Below are positions 9,001 through 17,806 of a DNA stretch of 64,000 nt, piece after piece; within the stretch, counting starts at the first letter, position 1, and each line of letters starts with the position of its first letter. Source of the DNA: JAVJUV01 sp047314965 (lineage in GTDB: Bacteria > Pseudomonadota > Alphaproteobacteria > Rhodobacterales > Rhodobacteraceae); assembly GCF_047314965.1 (NCBI RefSeq), contig NZ_JBLBVK010000035.1, positions 11,150 to 75,149 on the forward strand, written 5' to 3'. The notes under the pieces were generated by a model, which made no database searches, was not told the DNA's origin, and worked only from the letters and a program-made list of their open reading frames with translations. The position numbers were made by a program, and so were the translations under genes.

Positions 9001-9996
9001 TCACGCGCCGGTCAGGAGCGGCTTGTACTTGGCGCCGAGCTCCAGCATCGCCTGCATGAATGCGGCGCATTCCTCGACCCCACCGTAGCTGAGATACTCT
9101 GGCGTGCCGCCGTTGGCGACGTAGGCCTCGAGTAGCGCCGGATCCTCGAAAGTCGCCTTGAACGTGTCCTGAAGGATCTGGAACCGGTCGGGATGATCCT
9201 CGGCCGCCTTCCTGTGGATGGCGAAGGCGCGGGAGGACAGCATCTCGGGCAGGTCGGTGCCATAGGCGTCGTTCATCGAGGGCGCGTTGTCGAGCCCCTC
9301 GCCCACACGGTTCTCACCGAAGACGAGCAGTGTCTTCACCGCGTCGCCCGCCGAGATCACAGTACCCGAGGTCAAGACCGAGAAGTCGACCTCGCCGGTG
9401 ACCGCGCCCGCGACGGTGTTCTTGCCGCCGGAGAGCGGGATCAGGTTGAATTGCGCGCCGGTAACCTCGCCCAGCGACAGCAGGCCGATCGAGGCCGGGT
9501 GCGCCATCCGGCTGGTGCCCACGTTGAGCACGCGCTCTTTCCCGGCAGCGATGATGTCGTCCATCGTCTGGAGCGGGCTTTCCGCACCGACGAAAAGGCA
9601 GCCCGGGTCAACGTCAACGCGGCCGAAGTAGAAGTAGTCATCGACGCTGAAACTTTCGGGTTCCTGCATGGCCCAGTTCAGCACTTCGGGACCCATGTTG
9701 CCGAAAATCAGGCTGTAGGCGTCGGGCTCGTTCTTGCCCATGTAGACCTCGTAGCCGACGCGGCCCGACGCGCCCGGGAAGAAGCCTGGCTCGAAGTCAA
9801 CGCCAAGCTTTGTCTTCCAGACCTCGGCAAAGGCGCGAAAATTACGATCGGCGCCGCCACCTTCACGTGTCGGAATGATGACGCTGATGTTGCGCTCGGG
9901 ATAGCCCGCAGCGCGGGCGATTTGGGGCGCTGCAAGCGTCATGGCGGACGCCGCGGCGCCGGTCTTCAGAAAGCCTCTACGGTCGAGACAGATCAT
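9001..9996 (-). CDS. tctC: Tripartite tricarboxylate transporter, periplasmic substrate-binding protein TctC
   Basis: A 331-residue exported binding protein. Residues 1-27 form a Tat-type signal (RRGFLKTGAAASAMTLAAP, cleavage after ARA), followed by YPERNISVIIPTREGGGADRNFRAFAE, the characteristic N-terminal lobe of TctC/Bug proteins. The ATG at 9996 has AGGAGGAG directly upstream; the longer open frame continuing upstream is not used. It is the second gene of the operon, 71 bp after the decarboxylase-like gene. It would capture a carboxylate in the periplasm and deliver it to TctAB; the ligand cannot be read from sequence. Confidence 0.92.
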   Translation of the reverse strand: MICLDRRGFLKTGAAASAMTLAAPQIARAAGYPERNISVIIPTREGGGADRNFRAFAEVWKTKLGVDFEPGFFPGASGRVGYEVYMGKNEPDAYSLIFGNMGPEVLNWAMQEPESFSVDDYFYFGRVDVDPGCLFVGAESPLQTMDDIIAAGKERVLNVGTSRMAHPASIGLLSLGEVTGAQFNLIPLSGGKNTVAGAVTGEVDFSVLTSGTVISAGDAVKTLLVFGENRVGEGLDNAPSMNDAYGTDLPEMLSSRAFAIHRKAAEDHPDRFQILQDTFKATFEDPALLEAYVANGGTPEYLSYGGVEECAAFMQAMLELGAKYKPLLTGA

Positions 9997-10067
9997 ATTC
10001 TCCTCCTTTTTCGATGCGCTTTGTGTTGTCTTTTCCCACCGGTTTGCGCCCGGCCGGCGGGTTTCGT

Positions 10068-11084
10068 TCAGGTGTCCATCACGGATGGGTGGAACATTTC
10101 CTCGACCGCGACCTTTCGGGCCGCAAGGTATTGCTCCGTCGAGTAACGGCAGACGGCCTCCAACTCGGCACGGTTCGCCGCGACGCCGTATTTCCAGTAG
10201 TCGCTGCCCATCGCGGCAATCGTTCGTTCCATCCCGGCGTTGAGCCACGGCAAAGACAAGCGGTTTGCATTGCCAAGCCAGACCTTTCGGAGTCGGCCGA
10301 GCGCGTCGTTCTTTGCTTCCAGGAATGCTTGGTAAAGCGCGCGCGGAACCCAGGGATGCGCTTCGGCCAGCGATCTACGCAAGCCGACCAGATGCATGAT
10401 GGGGAAGAAGCCCGTCTTTGCATGGTAGGCGCGCTCTGCGGCCTCGAAGTCGGGAAAAAGGCGGACGAAACGGCCGTCGCCGTCAAGAAAGGCTTGAGGC
10501 GGCTTCGGGGCCAGCAGCCCGTCGATCTCGCCCGATTGAAGAAGAGACTGAAGCGTCTCTCCCTCGTTTATGGGCTCGACGATCATTCCTTCAGGCAAAG
10601 ACAACTCCAGCCGCTCGCGGCGTACGCCAGCGTCAAGAGCTCCTGTTCTCCAGCGGACGTCCGCGGCATTTACACCGTATTCGTCCTTCAGGATGCCCCG
10701 CATCCAGAGTGCCGCTGTCATCTGGTACTCGGGTACGCCTATGGTCTTGCCCTTGAAGTCCGCGGGTGTCTCGATGCGCGCGCCACGTCGAGCGAAGAAT
10801 CCAGAGTGACGGAAGGCACGACTTATAAAAGCAGGAATAGCGACGTACTCACCAACTCCCCTGGAAATCTGCAATATATAGCTGGAGATCGACATTTCGG
10901 TGATGTCGTAGGGCGCTGCGCTGACTGCAGCAGGAAACAGCTTCGAAGTCGGTTCAATGACGCTTTTGAGTCTGATACCTGGCACGCTAATCCGGCGCTC
11001 GTGAAGGGCCATTACGCGGTCATGGTCCCAGGTGGCAAGGGATAGTGCGAGCGGCGCCTCATTTGTCTCTATCGCTGTAACCAT
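10068..11084 (-). CDS. 4,5-dihydroxyphthalate decarboxylase-family protein
   Basis: A 338-residue protein (ATG at 11084, GAGGCGGG upstream). It matches the 4,5-dihydroxyphthalate decarboxylase family: LSLATWDHDRVMAL at the start, YDITEMSISSY, IPAFISRAFRHSGFF, GKTIGVPEYQMTAALWMRGIL and YGVNAADVRW. The family fold is related to periplasmic binding proteins; characterised members remove a carboxylate from a dihydroxylated phthalate ring, others are unassigned. No signal peptide is present, which favours a cytoplasmic enzyme. It is the first gene of the seven-gene operon, so it probably acts on the acid imported by TctABC or on the product of the molybdenum hydroxylase. Exact substrate is inference. 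Confidence 0.82.
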   Translation of the reverse strand: MVTAIETNEAPLALSLATWDHDRVMALHERRISVPGIRLKSVIEPTSKLFPAAVSAAPYDITEMSISSYILQISRGVGEYVAIPAFISRAFRHSGFFARRGARIETPADFKGKTIGVPEYQMTAALWMRGILKDEYGVNAADVRWRTGALDAGVRRERLELSLPEGMIVEPINEGETLQSLLQSGEIDGLLAPKPPQAFLDGDGRFVRLFPDFEAAERAYHAKTGFFPIMHLVGLRRSLAEAHPWVPRALYQAFLEAKNDALGRLRKVWLGNANRLSLPWLNAGMERTIAAMGSDYWKYGVAANRAELEAVCRYSTEQYLAARKVAVEEMFHPSVMDT

Positions 11085-11837
11085 TCCCGCCTCAGGTGAC
11101 TTTGAAAACCATTGCACTGAGACCTTCGCACCCGGTCTCCCTTGCCTCGCCTTTCTGAATGACGACCATATCCCCAGGCATGCCTAAAAGGATCATATCT
11201 TCGGCGTTAGGCACGAAGTTCTTGGAAGGGTAGGAAATCAATTCGCAACCCTCCAAATTGTCTGGTTCAAGTTTCCTTCCCCGGGCGGATCACCAGATAC
11301 CGTTATCCTTAAGGCGACTTCACTGATATGCCTGACCTCGGACAACGGCCGGGTCGACCGACGTGAGCTGATCGCTCGAATAGGACCCCGACGCGCAGGG
11401 GCAAACGAATTCGTTTCTTTCACCCGTGGGTCTATGAGCGGCGGTGCTCAGTGGCGAATTTGGACAATGAGCCGTCCATGTCAGTCCCTCCACTGGACGA
11501 GCGCACCATAATCAATGGATCATTGCAACCGAATTGAGTCATCACTTCCCGAGACCCCTTATTCGCTACTTTCAAAATGCCGCAAAGCCAGCACATATGC
11601 GCGACGTTAAGAGGCGCCAGAGATGCTATAACCGCCCGGCGCATTGGATGGTCGCTCTGTCCGTTAGGCGGTCATTCCTGAAAATCGTCTGGGTATCTGC
11701 ATAAAGCGCGTTGCGGGGCCTCGCTCGTCAACGACTTGGACCAGGACAAGCCCGAGCGAGCTCACAGCAAATCACCACGAGAAGATCGGTGCGCTGATTT
11801 CTGCTATAGTGTCGGATAAGACGCAGGGGAGGGACTT
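11085..11837. other. Divergent intergenic region
   Basis: About 750 bases between the start of the leftward catabolic operon and the rightward ankyrin-cytochrome gene; promoters of both must lie here. Two short minus-strand open frames (about 60-70 codons near 11238-11644) lack ribosome binding sites and family resemblance. A TATAGT hexamer at about 11803 could be the -10 of the ankyrin-cytochrome gene. No regulator gene is present. Confidence 0.45.
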
Positions 11838-12668
11838 ATGAAAAGAATGACGATATTGCTGGGCGGTCTCATGACAGGGGCATTATTCGCTTTTCCCGCT
11901 GCGGCAGAAATGATCCACCTGATGGCGCGTAAAGGAGATGTTGAAAAGGTTCTGGCTGAGATCGAAAAGGGAGTGCCAGTCGATCTTCCCAGCACTCTCC
12001 ATACGACCGTGCCCGGGGTTTCCCCGCTATCTGTTGCCGCACAGTTCGGACGAACTGACGTCGTCATTGCGCTTCTTGAAAAAGGTGCGGACCCCGACTT
12101 CAACCGGCCTGCTGAAGTAATGGAGGGCGACAACGATGTGCTTGGCGCGCCAATCCATGAGGCAGCGCGAAACGGCCATGCAGAGATTGTTCAACTGTTG
12201 ATCGACGCGGGCGCAAATCCGACGCTTGAGGACCCGGGACTTGGTACACCGCTGCACCAAGCACGTCGCTGGGATCATGCGGAAGCTGCTGGCATCCTCT
12301 TAGCGAATGGAGCCGAGGAAACTGTGCAGGCCCCGTCAATTGAGCCCTTACTGGCCTTGGCAGACACTGCGAACGGGCAGAAGCTCGCAAACGGCTGCGG
12401 TCTGTGTCACAGCCTCGAAACCGGAAGCACAGACATCATCACAGGGCCCAGTCTATGGGGCATAGTTGGACGCAAGATCGGCGAGGTTGACGCATTCGAG
12501 TACTCGGACGTGATGGCGTCACGTGGTGGCACTTGGGACTACGATGCGCTGAACTCGCTCCTCGCTTCACCGACCGCCTATATGCCTGGGACAAAGATGG
12601 AGATTTCCGGCGTTTCGACGCCTGAGGCGCGTGCCGACCTGATCGCCTATCTTCGAACTCTCCAGTGA
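11838..12668 (+). CDS. Exported ankyrin-repeat/cytochrome c fusion protein
   Basis: A 276-residue periplasmic protein. Residues 1-23 are a signal peptide ending PAAA-E; residues ~25-165 hold four to five ankyrin repeats (SPLSVAAQFGRTDVVIALLE, APIHEAARNGHAEIVQLLI, TPLHQARRWDHAEAAGILL); residues ~172-276 are a class I cytochrome c with the haem motif CGLCH (187-191) and the distal Met in YMPGTKM (M254). The ATG follows GGGGAGGGA. Ankyrin repeats mediate protein binding, so this is probably a tethered or partner-specific electron carrier in the periplasm. The combination occurs in alphaproteobacteria but is unusual. Partners are not evident from neighbours. Confidence 0.88.
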   Translation: MKRMTILLGGLMTGALFAFPAAAEMIHLMARKGDVEKVLAEIEKGVPVDLPSTLHTTVPGVSPLSVAAQFGRTDVVIALLEKGADPDFNRPAEVMEGDNDVLGAPIHEAARNGHAEIVQLLIDAGANPTLEDPGLGTPLHQARRWDHAEAAGILLANGAEETVQAPSIEPLLALADTANGQKLANGCGLCHSLETGSTDIITGPSLWGIVGRKIGEVDAFEYSDVMASRGGTWDYDALNSLLASPTAYMPGTKMEISGVSTPEARADLIAYLRTLQ

Positions 12669-12763
12669 TGACCCATTTCCCCTGCCTTAAGCAGCGCCGC
12701 CTTCACCGCAGGTCATCCCAACCGGAGGGCTGAGTTGAAAAAGACGAAACGGAGCCTTCTCAA

Positions 12764-13471
12764 ATGGAACTCAAGAACAAAGTCATTCTCATCACCGGTG
12801 CATCTGGTGGCATTGGCGCGGCTGCAGCGCAACGATTGGCCGGACGGGGAATGTCGATCGCGCTAGCCGGTCGGAATATTAAGAAGCTCGAAAGCGTTGC
12901 CGAAGATTGCAGGACACTCGGGGGAGTAGCCGAGATATTTCCCGGTGAGATCACAGATGAAAACTACACGTCAGGTCTCCCACATGCTGTCAAAGAGCGA
13001 TTTGGAGGCCTGCATGCGCTCTTTAACAACGCAGGGGTCTTCGAGACCGGGGCATTCGATCAAGCTGATATTTCGCGATGGGACGATGCGCTTGATGTTA
13101 ACTTCAGGAGCCTCCTACATCTCACAAAGGCGGCTATTCCGTACCTTTTGGAAAACGGCGAGAGCGCTGTGATCAACCTAAGCTCCATTGCTGGCCGCAT
13201 GACCTTCGGCGGTGGAGGTATCTACAGTGCCACAAAACACGCGGTGCATGCATTCTCTGGTTGTCTCTTCGAGGACCTTCGCGACCGGGGTTTGAAGGTC
13301 AGTACGATCTACCCCGGGTTCGTCGATACCGGCATGACCTCTGGTGTTGCGGGGGACCGCTCCCATATGATCCAGCCGGATGACGTCGCTCGGACGTTGG
13401 AGTTTGTCTTGGAGTTCCCCTCTAACGCCTGTCCCACCGAGATCGTCATTCGGCCGCAATTCCCCCTGTGA
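12764..13471 (+). CDS. Short-chain dehydrogenase/reductase
   Basis: A 235-residue classical SDR with the NAD(P)-binding TGASGGIG motif (residues 11-18), the NNAG motif (88-91), the catalytic Ser in NLSSIAG (140/141) and the YSATK catalytic pair Y154/K158. AGR at 36-38 after the second strand suggests NADP(H) preference. Length is typical. It stands 95 bp behind the ankyrin-cytochrome gene on the same strand and may share its transcript. Substrate cannot be deduced. Confidence 0.92.
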   Translation: MELKNKVILITGASGGIGAAAAQRLAGRGMSIALAGRNIKKLESVAEDCRTLGGVAEIFPGEITDENYTSGLPHAVKERFGGLHALFNNAGVFETGAFDQADISRWDDALDVNFRSLLHLTKAAIPYLLENGESAVINLSSIAGRMTFGGGGIYSATKHAVHAFSGCLFEDLRDRGLKVSTIYPGFVDTGMTSGVAGDRSHMIQPDDVARTLEFVLEFPSNACPTEIVIRPQFPL

Positions 13472-13577
13472 ACAGCAGGCATATTGGTCGTGGTACGAGG
13501 GTCACGTCGCGCCTCTCTGGTTTTTTGAAGTTTTGTGCTAGCCTACACAGATTAATAACCGAGAACGGGGGTAGACA

Positions 13578-14006
13578 ATGTCTGGCACACACAAGGGACA
13601 ATGCTTTTGCGGCGCGGTCGAAATCGAAGTAAGCGGTGAGCCCGCTGGCATGGGGTATTGCCATTGCGAGAGTTGCCGGCACTGGTCGGCGGGCCCGGTC
13701 AATGCCTTCACACTTTGGGACCCTGACAAAGTTCGGGTGGTGAAGGGCGAAGAGCATCTTCTTCAATACAACAAGACCGAAAACACCGACCGGAAATGGT
13801 GCGCGAAATGTGGAGGCCACGTTATGGCGGGGCATCCGGGGCTCAAACTCATCGACGTCTATGCAGCGATCATTCCTAGCGTCGCGTTTCAGCCTGGTAT
13901 CCACGTCAATTACGCGGAGACAGTGCTGCCGATGAAAGATGGCCTTCCGAAGATGAAGGATTTTCCGTCTGAGTTCGGAGGGTCCGGAGAGACCGTTCCG
14001 GAATAG
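13578..14006 (+). CDS. GFA family zinc protein (glutathione-dependent formaldehyde-activating type)
   Basis: A 142-residue protein with the Cys pattern of the GFA/CENP-V fold: GQCFCGAVEIEV (C9, C11), GYCHCESCRHWSAGP (C28, C30, C33) and WCAKCGGHV further on, all zinc ligands in this family. GFA members bind glutathione adducts, but most paralogues like this one have no tested reaction. The ATG is preceded by GGGGGTAG. It is monocistronic-looking, 106 bp after the SDR. Confidence 0.88.
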   Translation: MSGTHKGQCFCGAVEIEVSGEPAGMGYCHCESCRHWSAGPVNAFTLWDPDKVRVVKGEEHLLQYNKTENTDRKWCAKCGGHVMAGHPGLKLIDVYAAIIPSVAFQPGIHVNYAETVLPMKDGLPKMKDFPSEFGGSGETVPE

Positions 14007-14063
14007 TCAGAACGAAACCCGTATAGGCGCGTCCAACAACCGATGAGCAAGAGAGGTGGTACC

Positions 14064-15251
14064 ATGAGACTGGTTGCAACATCTCTGCTCGTCGGTATTT
14101 GGGCCTTCGCCGCGCAGGGGCAGGAAAATCTATTTCGTCAGGCTGAAGAAGCTTTAGCCGAACTTGGCTACGAGCCTGGCGTGATCGATGGCGCCTGGGA
14201 TGATGCACTTTCCGCAGCCGTGAATAGCTATAAACGCGATCGAGGTCTTGATCCGAATGGCGACTTGTCCCTGCGCGAGTTTGCGGAATTGCGTGCCGAA
14301 GCTGCTGAAGCAGAGCAAGCGGCCAATGGAACTTTGGTTTCACCCTACGTTCCCAGCAGCGACGCGCCGGAGACACCCGAAGTCATTCGTACCGAAGGGC
14401 GCGTTCCTTATCACCGCATCATGGACTGTCGCTACGAGCATGGGATGGGGACCATGTTCTATTCCGAGGGGCGCAAGGAAGAGTTTCATTTCACGGATGT
14501 CTGCTTCGACGCAGACGGAGGCAGGTTCTGGAGCGCAGAGAGCGTGGAGGGGTGGTCGCTTACAAATGATGCTCCCTCGTTCAAAGAATACAAAGTTATC
14601 GAAGAAGGCGTTCCGGACTGGCAGCGACACACACTGATGCTTCAGCCGCTCCCAGAGACGATCGCGCAAATGGGACTCACCTTGCCTGGAAGTACCGGAA
14701 CCGGTGCAACTTGGTTTTGGCAAGTCCCGAGATCGTATCAGCCCCAGGCGGGACTCTCGCGCTTAACCATGGCCACCGGGATATTCCTCAATGAGCCACA
14801 AAACGTTGAAGCGCTGGATGGAACATTTCATGTGGCGATTTCAATGGTTCACCGTGTCGTCGAGGGGCAGGGGAAAGCCCCCATCCTTCCTGGCATGGGA
14901 TTTGTCGGTGAGGTCACCTTCGACGGCATATCTGGCGAAGGTGTTCTGGGTCCGGCGCCAAACGGCTACCTCTCCGAAGACAGTTCTGCTCAGGTCGTTC
15001 TGTCTATCAAAGACAATCTCTTGGCGGGAGCGGCCTCATTAGCAGGAGTTAATGGCGAGAAATCGGGTCTTGAACCCACCGATTGGAAGTCTTTGGAATT
15101 GTCCGTCGACGACCTTTTTGGACGGGTCGATGGTGCAGGTGGAGAGTCGATATTCCTTATGGGAGCCGCCGACGGCATTGCTTATGACCGATCGGGACGC
15201 GAGTTCAAACTTCTGACAGCAATCTCCGTTCAGGGATTTCGGGCTAGGTGA
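14064..15251 (+). CDS. Exported peptidoglycan-binding-domain protein
   Basis: About 395 residues starting at the ATG at 14064, which has AGAGGTGG five bases upstream (an ATG 21 bases earlier lacks this). Residues 1-19 are a signal peptide (VATSLLVGIWAFAAQG). Residues ~22-70 form a peptidoglycan-binding_1-type three-helix domain (ALAELGYEPGVIDGAWDDALSAAV split at 30-55). The remaining 300 residues are a beta-rich region that I do not recognise. Located in the periplasm by inference; a cell-wall-associated role is likely but the main domain is uncharacterised. Confidence 0.78.
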   Translation: MRLVATSLLVGIWAFAAQGQENLFRQAEEALAELGYEPGVIDGAWDDALSAAVNSYKRDRGLDPNGDLSLREFAELRAEAAEAEQAANGTLVSPYVPSSDAPETPEVIRTEGRVPYHRIMDCRYEHGMGTMFYSEGRKEEFHFTDVCFDADGGRFWSAESVEGWSLTNDAPSFKEYKVIEEGVPDWQRHTLMLQPLPETIAQMGLTLPGSTGTGATWFWQVPRSYQPQAGLSRLTMATGIFLNEPQNVEALDGTFHVAISMVHRVVEGQGKAPILPGMGFVGEVTFDGISGEGVLGPAPNGYLSEDSSAQVVLSIKDNLLAGAASLAGVNGEKSGLEPTDWKSLELSVDDLFGRVDGAGGESIFLMGAADGIAYDRSGREFKLLTAISVQGFRAR

Positions 15252-15352
15252 GCGTCGGCACCGTCGGCAGACAAATCTCCCGGTATTGTCTGCTAAAACT
15301 GACCTTACTCTTGTCCAATCAAAGAGACCAACCGAAGCCCTGGTTGGTCATG

Positions 15353-15778
15353 TCAGTGGAAAGATCCGTGGTTTGAGGCGATGATTTCGATGACGTTTCC
15401 ATCCGGATCGCGAAAAAAAAATGAACGCCCATCCCAAGGTAGAGTCTCGGGCCATGCCCGTTCATGAATGACCATATTCATCGCCTTGAAGCGTGCCAGC
15501 TCTTCCTCGTACCACTCGCCGTCAATCTCAAAAGCTACGTGATCAAATGTGGAAAGCGATTGATCGATCTTGTCGCCACGTCCGAATAGCGCGAATAACT
15601 GCGGATGACCGACTGCCCCGAGTGGTGTTTCGAGTGGGCCGACCTCCAAAAATATCACGCCTGGCTCGGCGTGATGGTATTCGAACCCTAAGACGTCCCG
15701 GTAAAAAGCCAATGATGTCTCGAGATCACCCACCCGTATGGCGACCTCAGCCACTCGATATGATCGCTTCCGTGCCAT
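15353..15778 (-). CDS. VOC family protein (glyoxalase/bleomycin resistance fold)
   Basis: About 141 residues from the ATG at 15778. One vicinal oxygen chelate domain: AEVAIRVGDLETSLAFYRDVLGFE at the N-terminus (first strand and helix), FDHVAFEIDG in the middle, and FFFRDPDGNVIEII with the metal-ligand Glu near the end. The His of FDHVAF and the Glu of NVIEI are the usual metal ligands. The open frame extends 21 codons upstream without a ribosome binding site. Reaction unknown. Confidence 0.85.
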   Translation of the reverse strand: MARKRSYRVAEVAIRVGDLETSLAFYRDVLGFEYHHAEPGVIFLEVGPLETPLGAVGHPQLFALFGRGDKIDQSLSTFDHVAFEIDGEWYEEELARFKAMNMVIHERAWPETLPWDGRSFFFRDPDGNVIEIIASNHGSFH

Positions 15779-16010
15779 CTGCTTACCGGGCAATCTGGCT
15801 GGTGCGGTCGGAAACCTCAAGAGCTCTGCCGGGCATGGCACCCGTGTGTTTTAAAAGAGCACCTGCCGGTGTCCGGCCAACCAAATGCCCGATAACGTGT
15901 GCCGGCATTACGCCGGTATGGCCACACTTAAGAACGCATACAGCTGTCTTTTGCCCCAGACCCTCCGCGCCGCCATATGGCGTGACGATTGGAAAGCCTC
16001 GCCTTCCCGC

Positions 16011-16301
16011 TCAGGCTGGGATGCGTTTCCGGTTATGCCTTGCAGAGGATTGGAGTTTTTGACGCGCCGAGAAAAACTTCACTCGTGCTGCCTCAAGTTG
16101 CATCAGCGCACGGTCCCGCTCCTCGGCGAGTCTCGGCATGCGCGACCGAGGTGCCCCTATTGCAAGCACGCGATCGCTCAAAAGACCTGGACACCATCTG
16201 CGCGCCTCGTTCCGGGCCTCGCTCCAAGCTCGGTCCACAGCGAGATACCGCTGGTATGTCAGCACGAGAACACGGCGACGTGTGGCTAGCCTCTCATCCA
16301 T
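16011..16301 (-). CDS. Small helical hypothetical protein
   Basis: A 96-residue, Arg-rich and mostly helical protein (MDERLATRRRVLVLTYQRY at the start, later MPRLAEERDRALMQLEAARV), possibly a coiled coil. GGGAGGTGG lies nine bases before the ATG, and it begins 22 bp after the stop of the 58-residue gene at 16324-16500, so the two form a small operon. I do not recognise the family. Confidence 0.6.
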   Translation of the reverse strand: MDERLATRRRVLVLTYQRYLAVDRAWSEARNEARRWCPGLLSDRVLAIGAPRSRMPRLAEERDRALMQLEAARVKFFSARQKLQSSARHNRKRIPA

Positions 16302-16323
16302 TTCAGATATCCACCTCCCTGTA

Positions 16324-16500
16324 TCAGCGATAAAGGCCCGGTGTTTCGTCGCGCTTTTTCTGCTTTTCCCGCATGAGGCGACGAAGAGTATGTTCCATGT
16401 CTTCCGCCCATTCCGGCACATGTGTATCGTCGTCAGCGGGGACTGACGTCGGTTTCGACAAATCGGGATTTGGGCCTGGGTTTTCAGATTGCACCGACAT
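16324..16500 (-). CDS. Small hypothetical protein (58 residues)
   Basis: Starts at the ATG at 16500, five bases after a perfect GGAGGA ribosome binding site. Residues 1-30 are Ser/Pro/Asp-rich and probably disordered; residues 31-52 (PEWAEDMEHTLRRLMREKQ) form a charged helix. It precedes and is probably co-transcribed with the 96-residue gene at 16011-16301. No known family; both could be structural or regulatory partners. Confidence 0.62.
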   Translation of the reverse strand: MSVQSENPGPNPDLSKPTSVPADDDTHVPEWAEDMEHTLRRLMREKQKKRDETPGLYR

Positions 16501-16819
16501 CGCTTCCTCCCAAAACAAGAACAGTCATCGAGGGTGTTCGCGCTTCTTGCGAGGGTAAGCCGATTTCTCGATGCGGCTCAACCTTGGGATGTTCAGGACT
16601 CGCATCGCCGGAGGATGCCGGAGGGCTTGATCGTAGCCGCTGTTGAGCAGTGTCGGATCACGTCTTCGGCCGTGCCGGGTGAGGTTGGGCATCAGGCGGT
16701 GCACTGACGCATCAACTCAGGCGGGCCAGATGTCCTGTCCATTATTGATTTGAAGGACCGAAGGGGGGCGTTGGACGATTAAGCGAACAAGTTCGTTGCC
16801 GATGTGGCCGGCAACACCT
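16501..16819. other. Intergenic region, nothing firm
   Basis: About 320 bases between a small-gene pair and the membrane protein gene. It contains the promoter of the pair by position; no gene, RNA or repeat could be supported. Confidence 0.4.
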
Positions 16820-17386
16820 TCAATATCCGGGCCTGCCAAAAATGCGGAGCCAGCGAAAGACAAACATCAGTGCCACCATGCAGAGGATGAGGCCTACAAG
16901 GTCGCCGGCGGCGTACACGAACAGCGCGCCGGGGACCTGGCGGAGTCCGATTAATCCGGAATAGACGAGCGTCTGTCCGATGGAATTGACAAGCGAGGCG
17001 AGGGCGCCAACCGCGATCAGTCCCTTCCAGTTCAGTGCCCGGAGGCGACCAAAATAGCAATCATAGCCAAACAGTCGCATCAGTTCGAAGGCGGCGAAAG
17101 CAGAGACCGCGCCGACGGCGATGCCTTCCAGCAAAGCCGGCTCCAGAATGTTCAGGTCCTTGGACGGGCTAAAAATATAGGCTGAAAGGCTGACGCCGAC
17201 GACGAGGGCGGGGATTGCTCTCCAGCCATAGGCCCATGTCGCAAGCACCCTGACCCCGTGCGGCAGATACACGAGGCTCGCGAAAACGGTCAGTTCAGGT
17301 AAATATATGCTCTGGAGCGGGGTGATCAGGAGGGCGACCAGCCCGTGGCAGAGAACGTAGGCGAAAACTATAAAGATAAAGGTCAT
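16820..17386 (-). CDS. Integral membrane protein, MASE1-like
   Basis: A 188-residue protein with about five to six membrane helices and few long loops. The segment VYLPHGVRVLATWAYGWRAIP followed by a hydrophobic GVSLSAYIF helix resembles the MASE1/predicted sensory membrane domain pattern (a Pro-His/Gly-Ar motif then Gly-rich helix); here it stands alone, with no kinase or cyclase domain behind it. It lies 102 bp downstream of the winged-helix gene and is probably co-transcribed. Role unknown; a membrane sensor or transporter-like protein is possible. Confidence 0.6.
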   Translation of the reverse strand: MTFIFIVFAYVLCHGLVALLITPLQSIYLPELTVFASLVYLPHGVRVLATWAYGWRAIPALVVGVSLSAYIFSPSKDLNILEPALLEGIAVGAVSAFAAFELMRLFGYDCYFGRLRALNWKGLIAVGALASLVNSIGQTLVYSGLIGLRQVPGALFVYAAGDLVGLILCMVALMFVFRWLRIFGRPGY

Positions 17387-17488
17387 AGGGTCTGATTACC
17401 AACTAAGGACTGGGGATCAAAATCCCCTCGGTATGCTGCACAAAGAGAAGCCTCGTGGAACGGCTCCAGGCAGACCAGTCTGGTCGCG

Positions 17489-17806
17489 TCACTTTCCGAC
17501 AAGATCACCGCGGACCACGTAGAACCGGGCCTTATGCCCATCTGCCCTCTCGAGGAGCCCGAGGGACAAAAGCGACCGAAGCGCTCTGTGAAAGGTGGCC
17601 TGGGCGATATCGGAGACCAAGTCATGTCGCCGGATTTGGTCTGACGAAATGGCCTCTCCTGGGTCCCCGGTAACGGCATGGGCGGCAAGAAGGACGTCCA
17701 TTTCTGACTGGGTCAGTTCTTGCAGCCCGACGTCGCGTTCCATATCGCGCAGCATGCTGCGCAGTTCGAAAAGTGCTGAAAGTTTACTCGCTGGTCGTCG
17801 TGCCAA
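17489..17806 (-). CDS. Winged-helix DNA-binding protein (MarR-like)
   Basis: About 105 residues from a probable TTG start at 17806 (MARRPASKLSAL; AAGGAAG upstream); the frame continues further up without a ribosome binding site. Residues ~45-100 form a winged helix: LTQSEMDVLLAAHAV, then SSDQIRRHDLVSDIAQATFHRAL (recognition helix region) and a wing LGLLERADGHKARFYVV. Likely a small transcription regulator, perhaps of the downstream membrane protein gene. An internal ATG could also be the start. Confidence 0.65.
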   Translation of the reverse strand: MARRPASKLSALFELRSMLRDMERDVGLQELTQSEMDVLLAAHAVTGDPGEAISSDQIRRHDLVSDIAQATFHRALRSLLSLGLLERADGHKARFYVVRGDLVGK

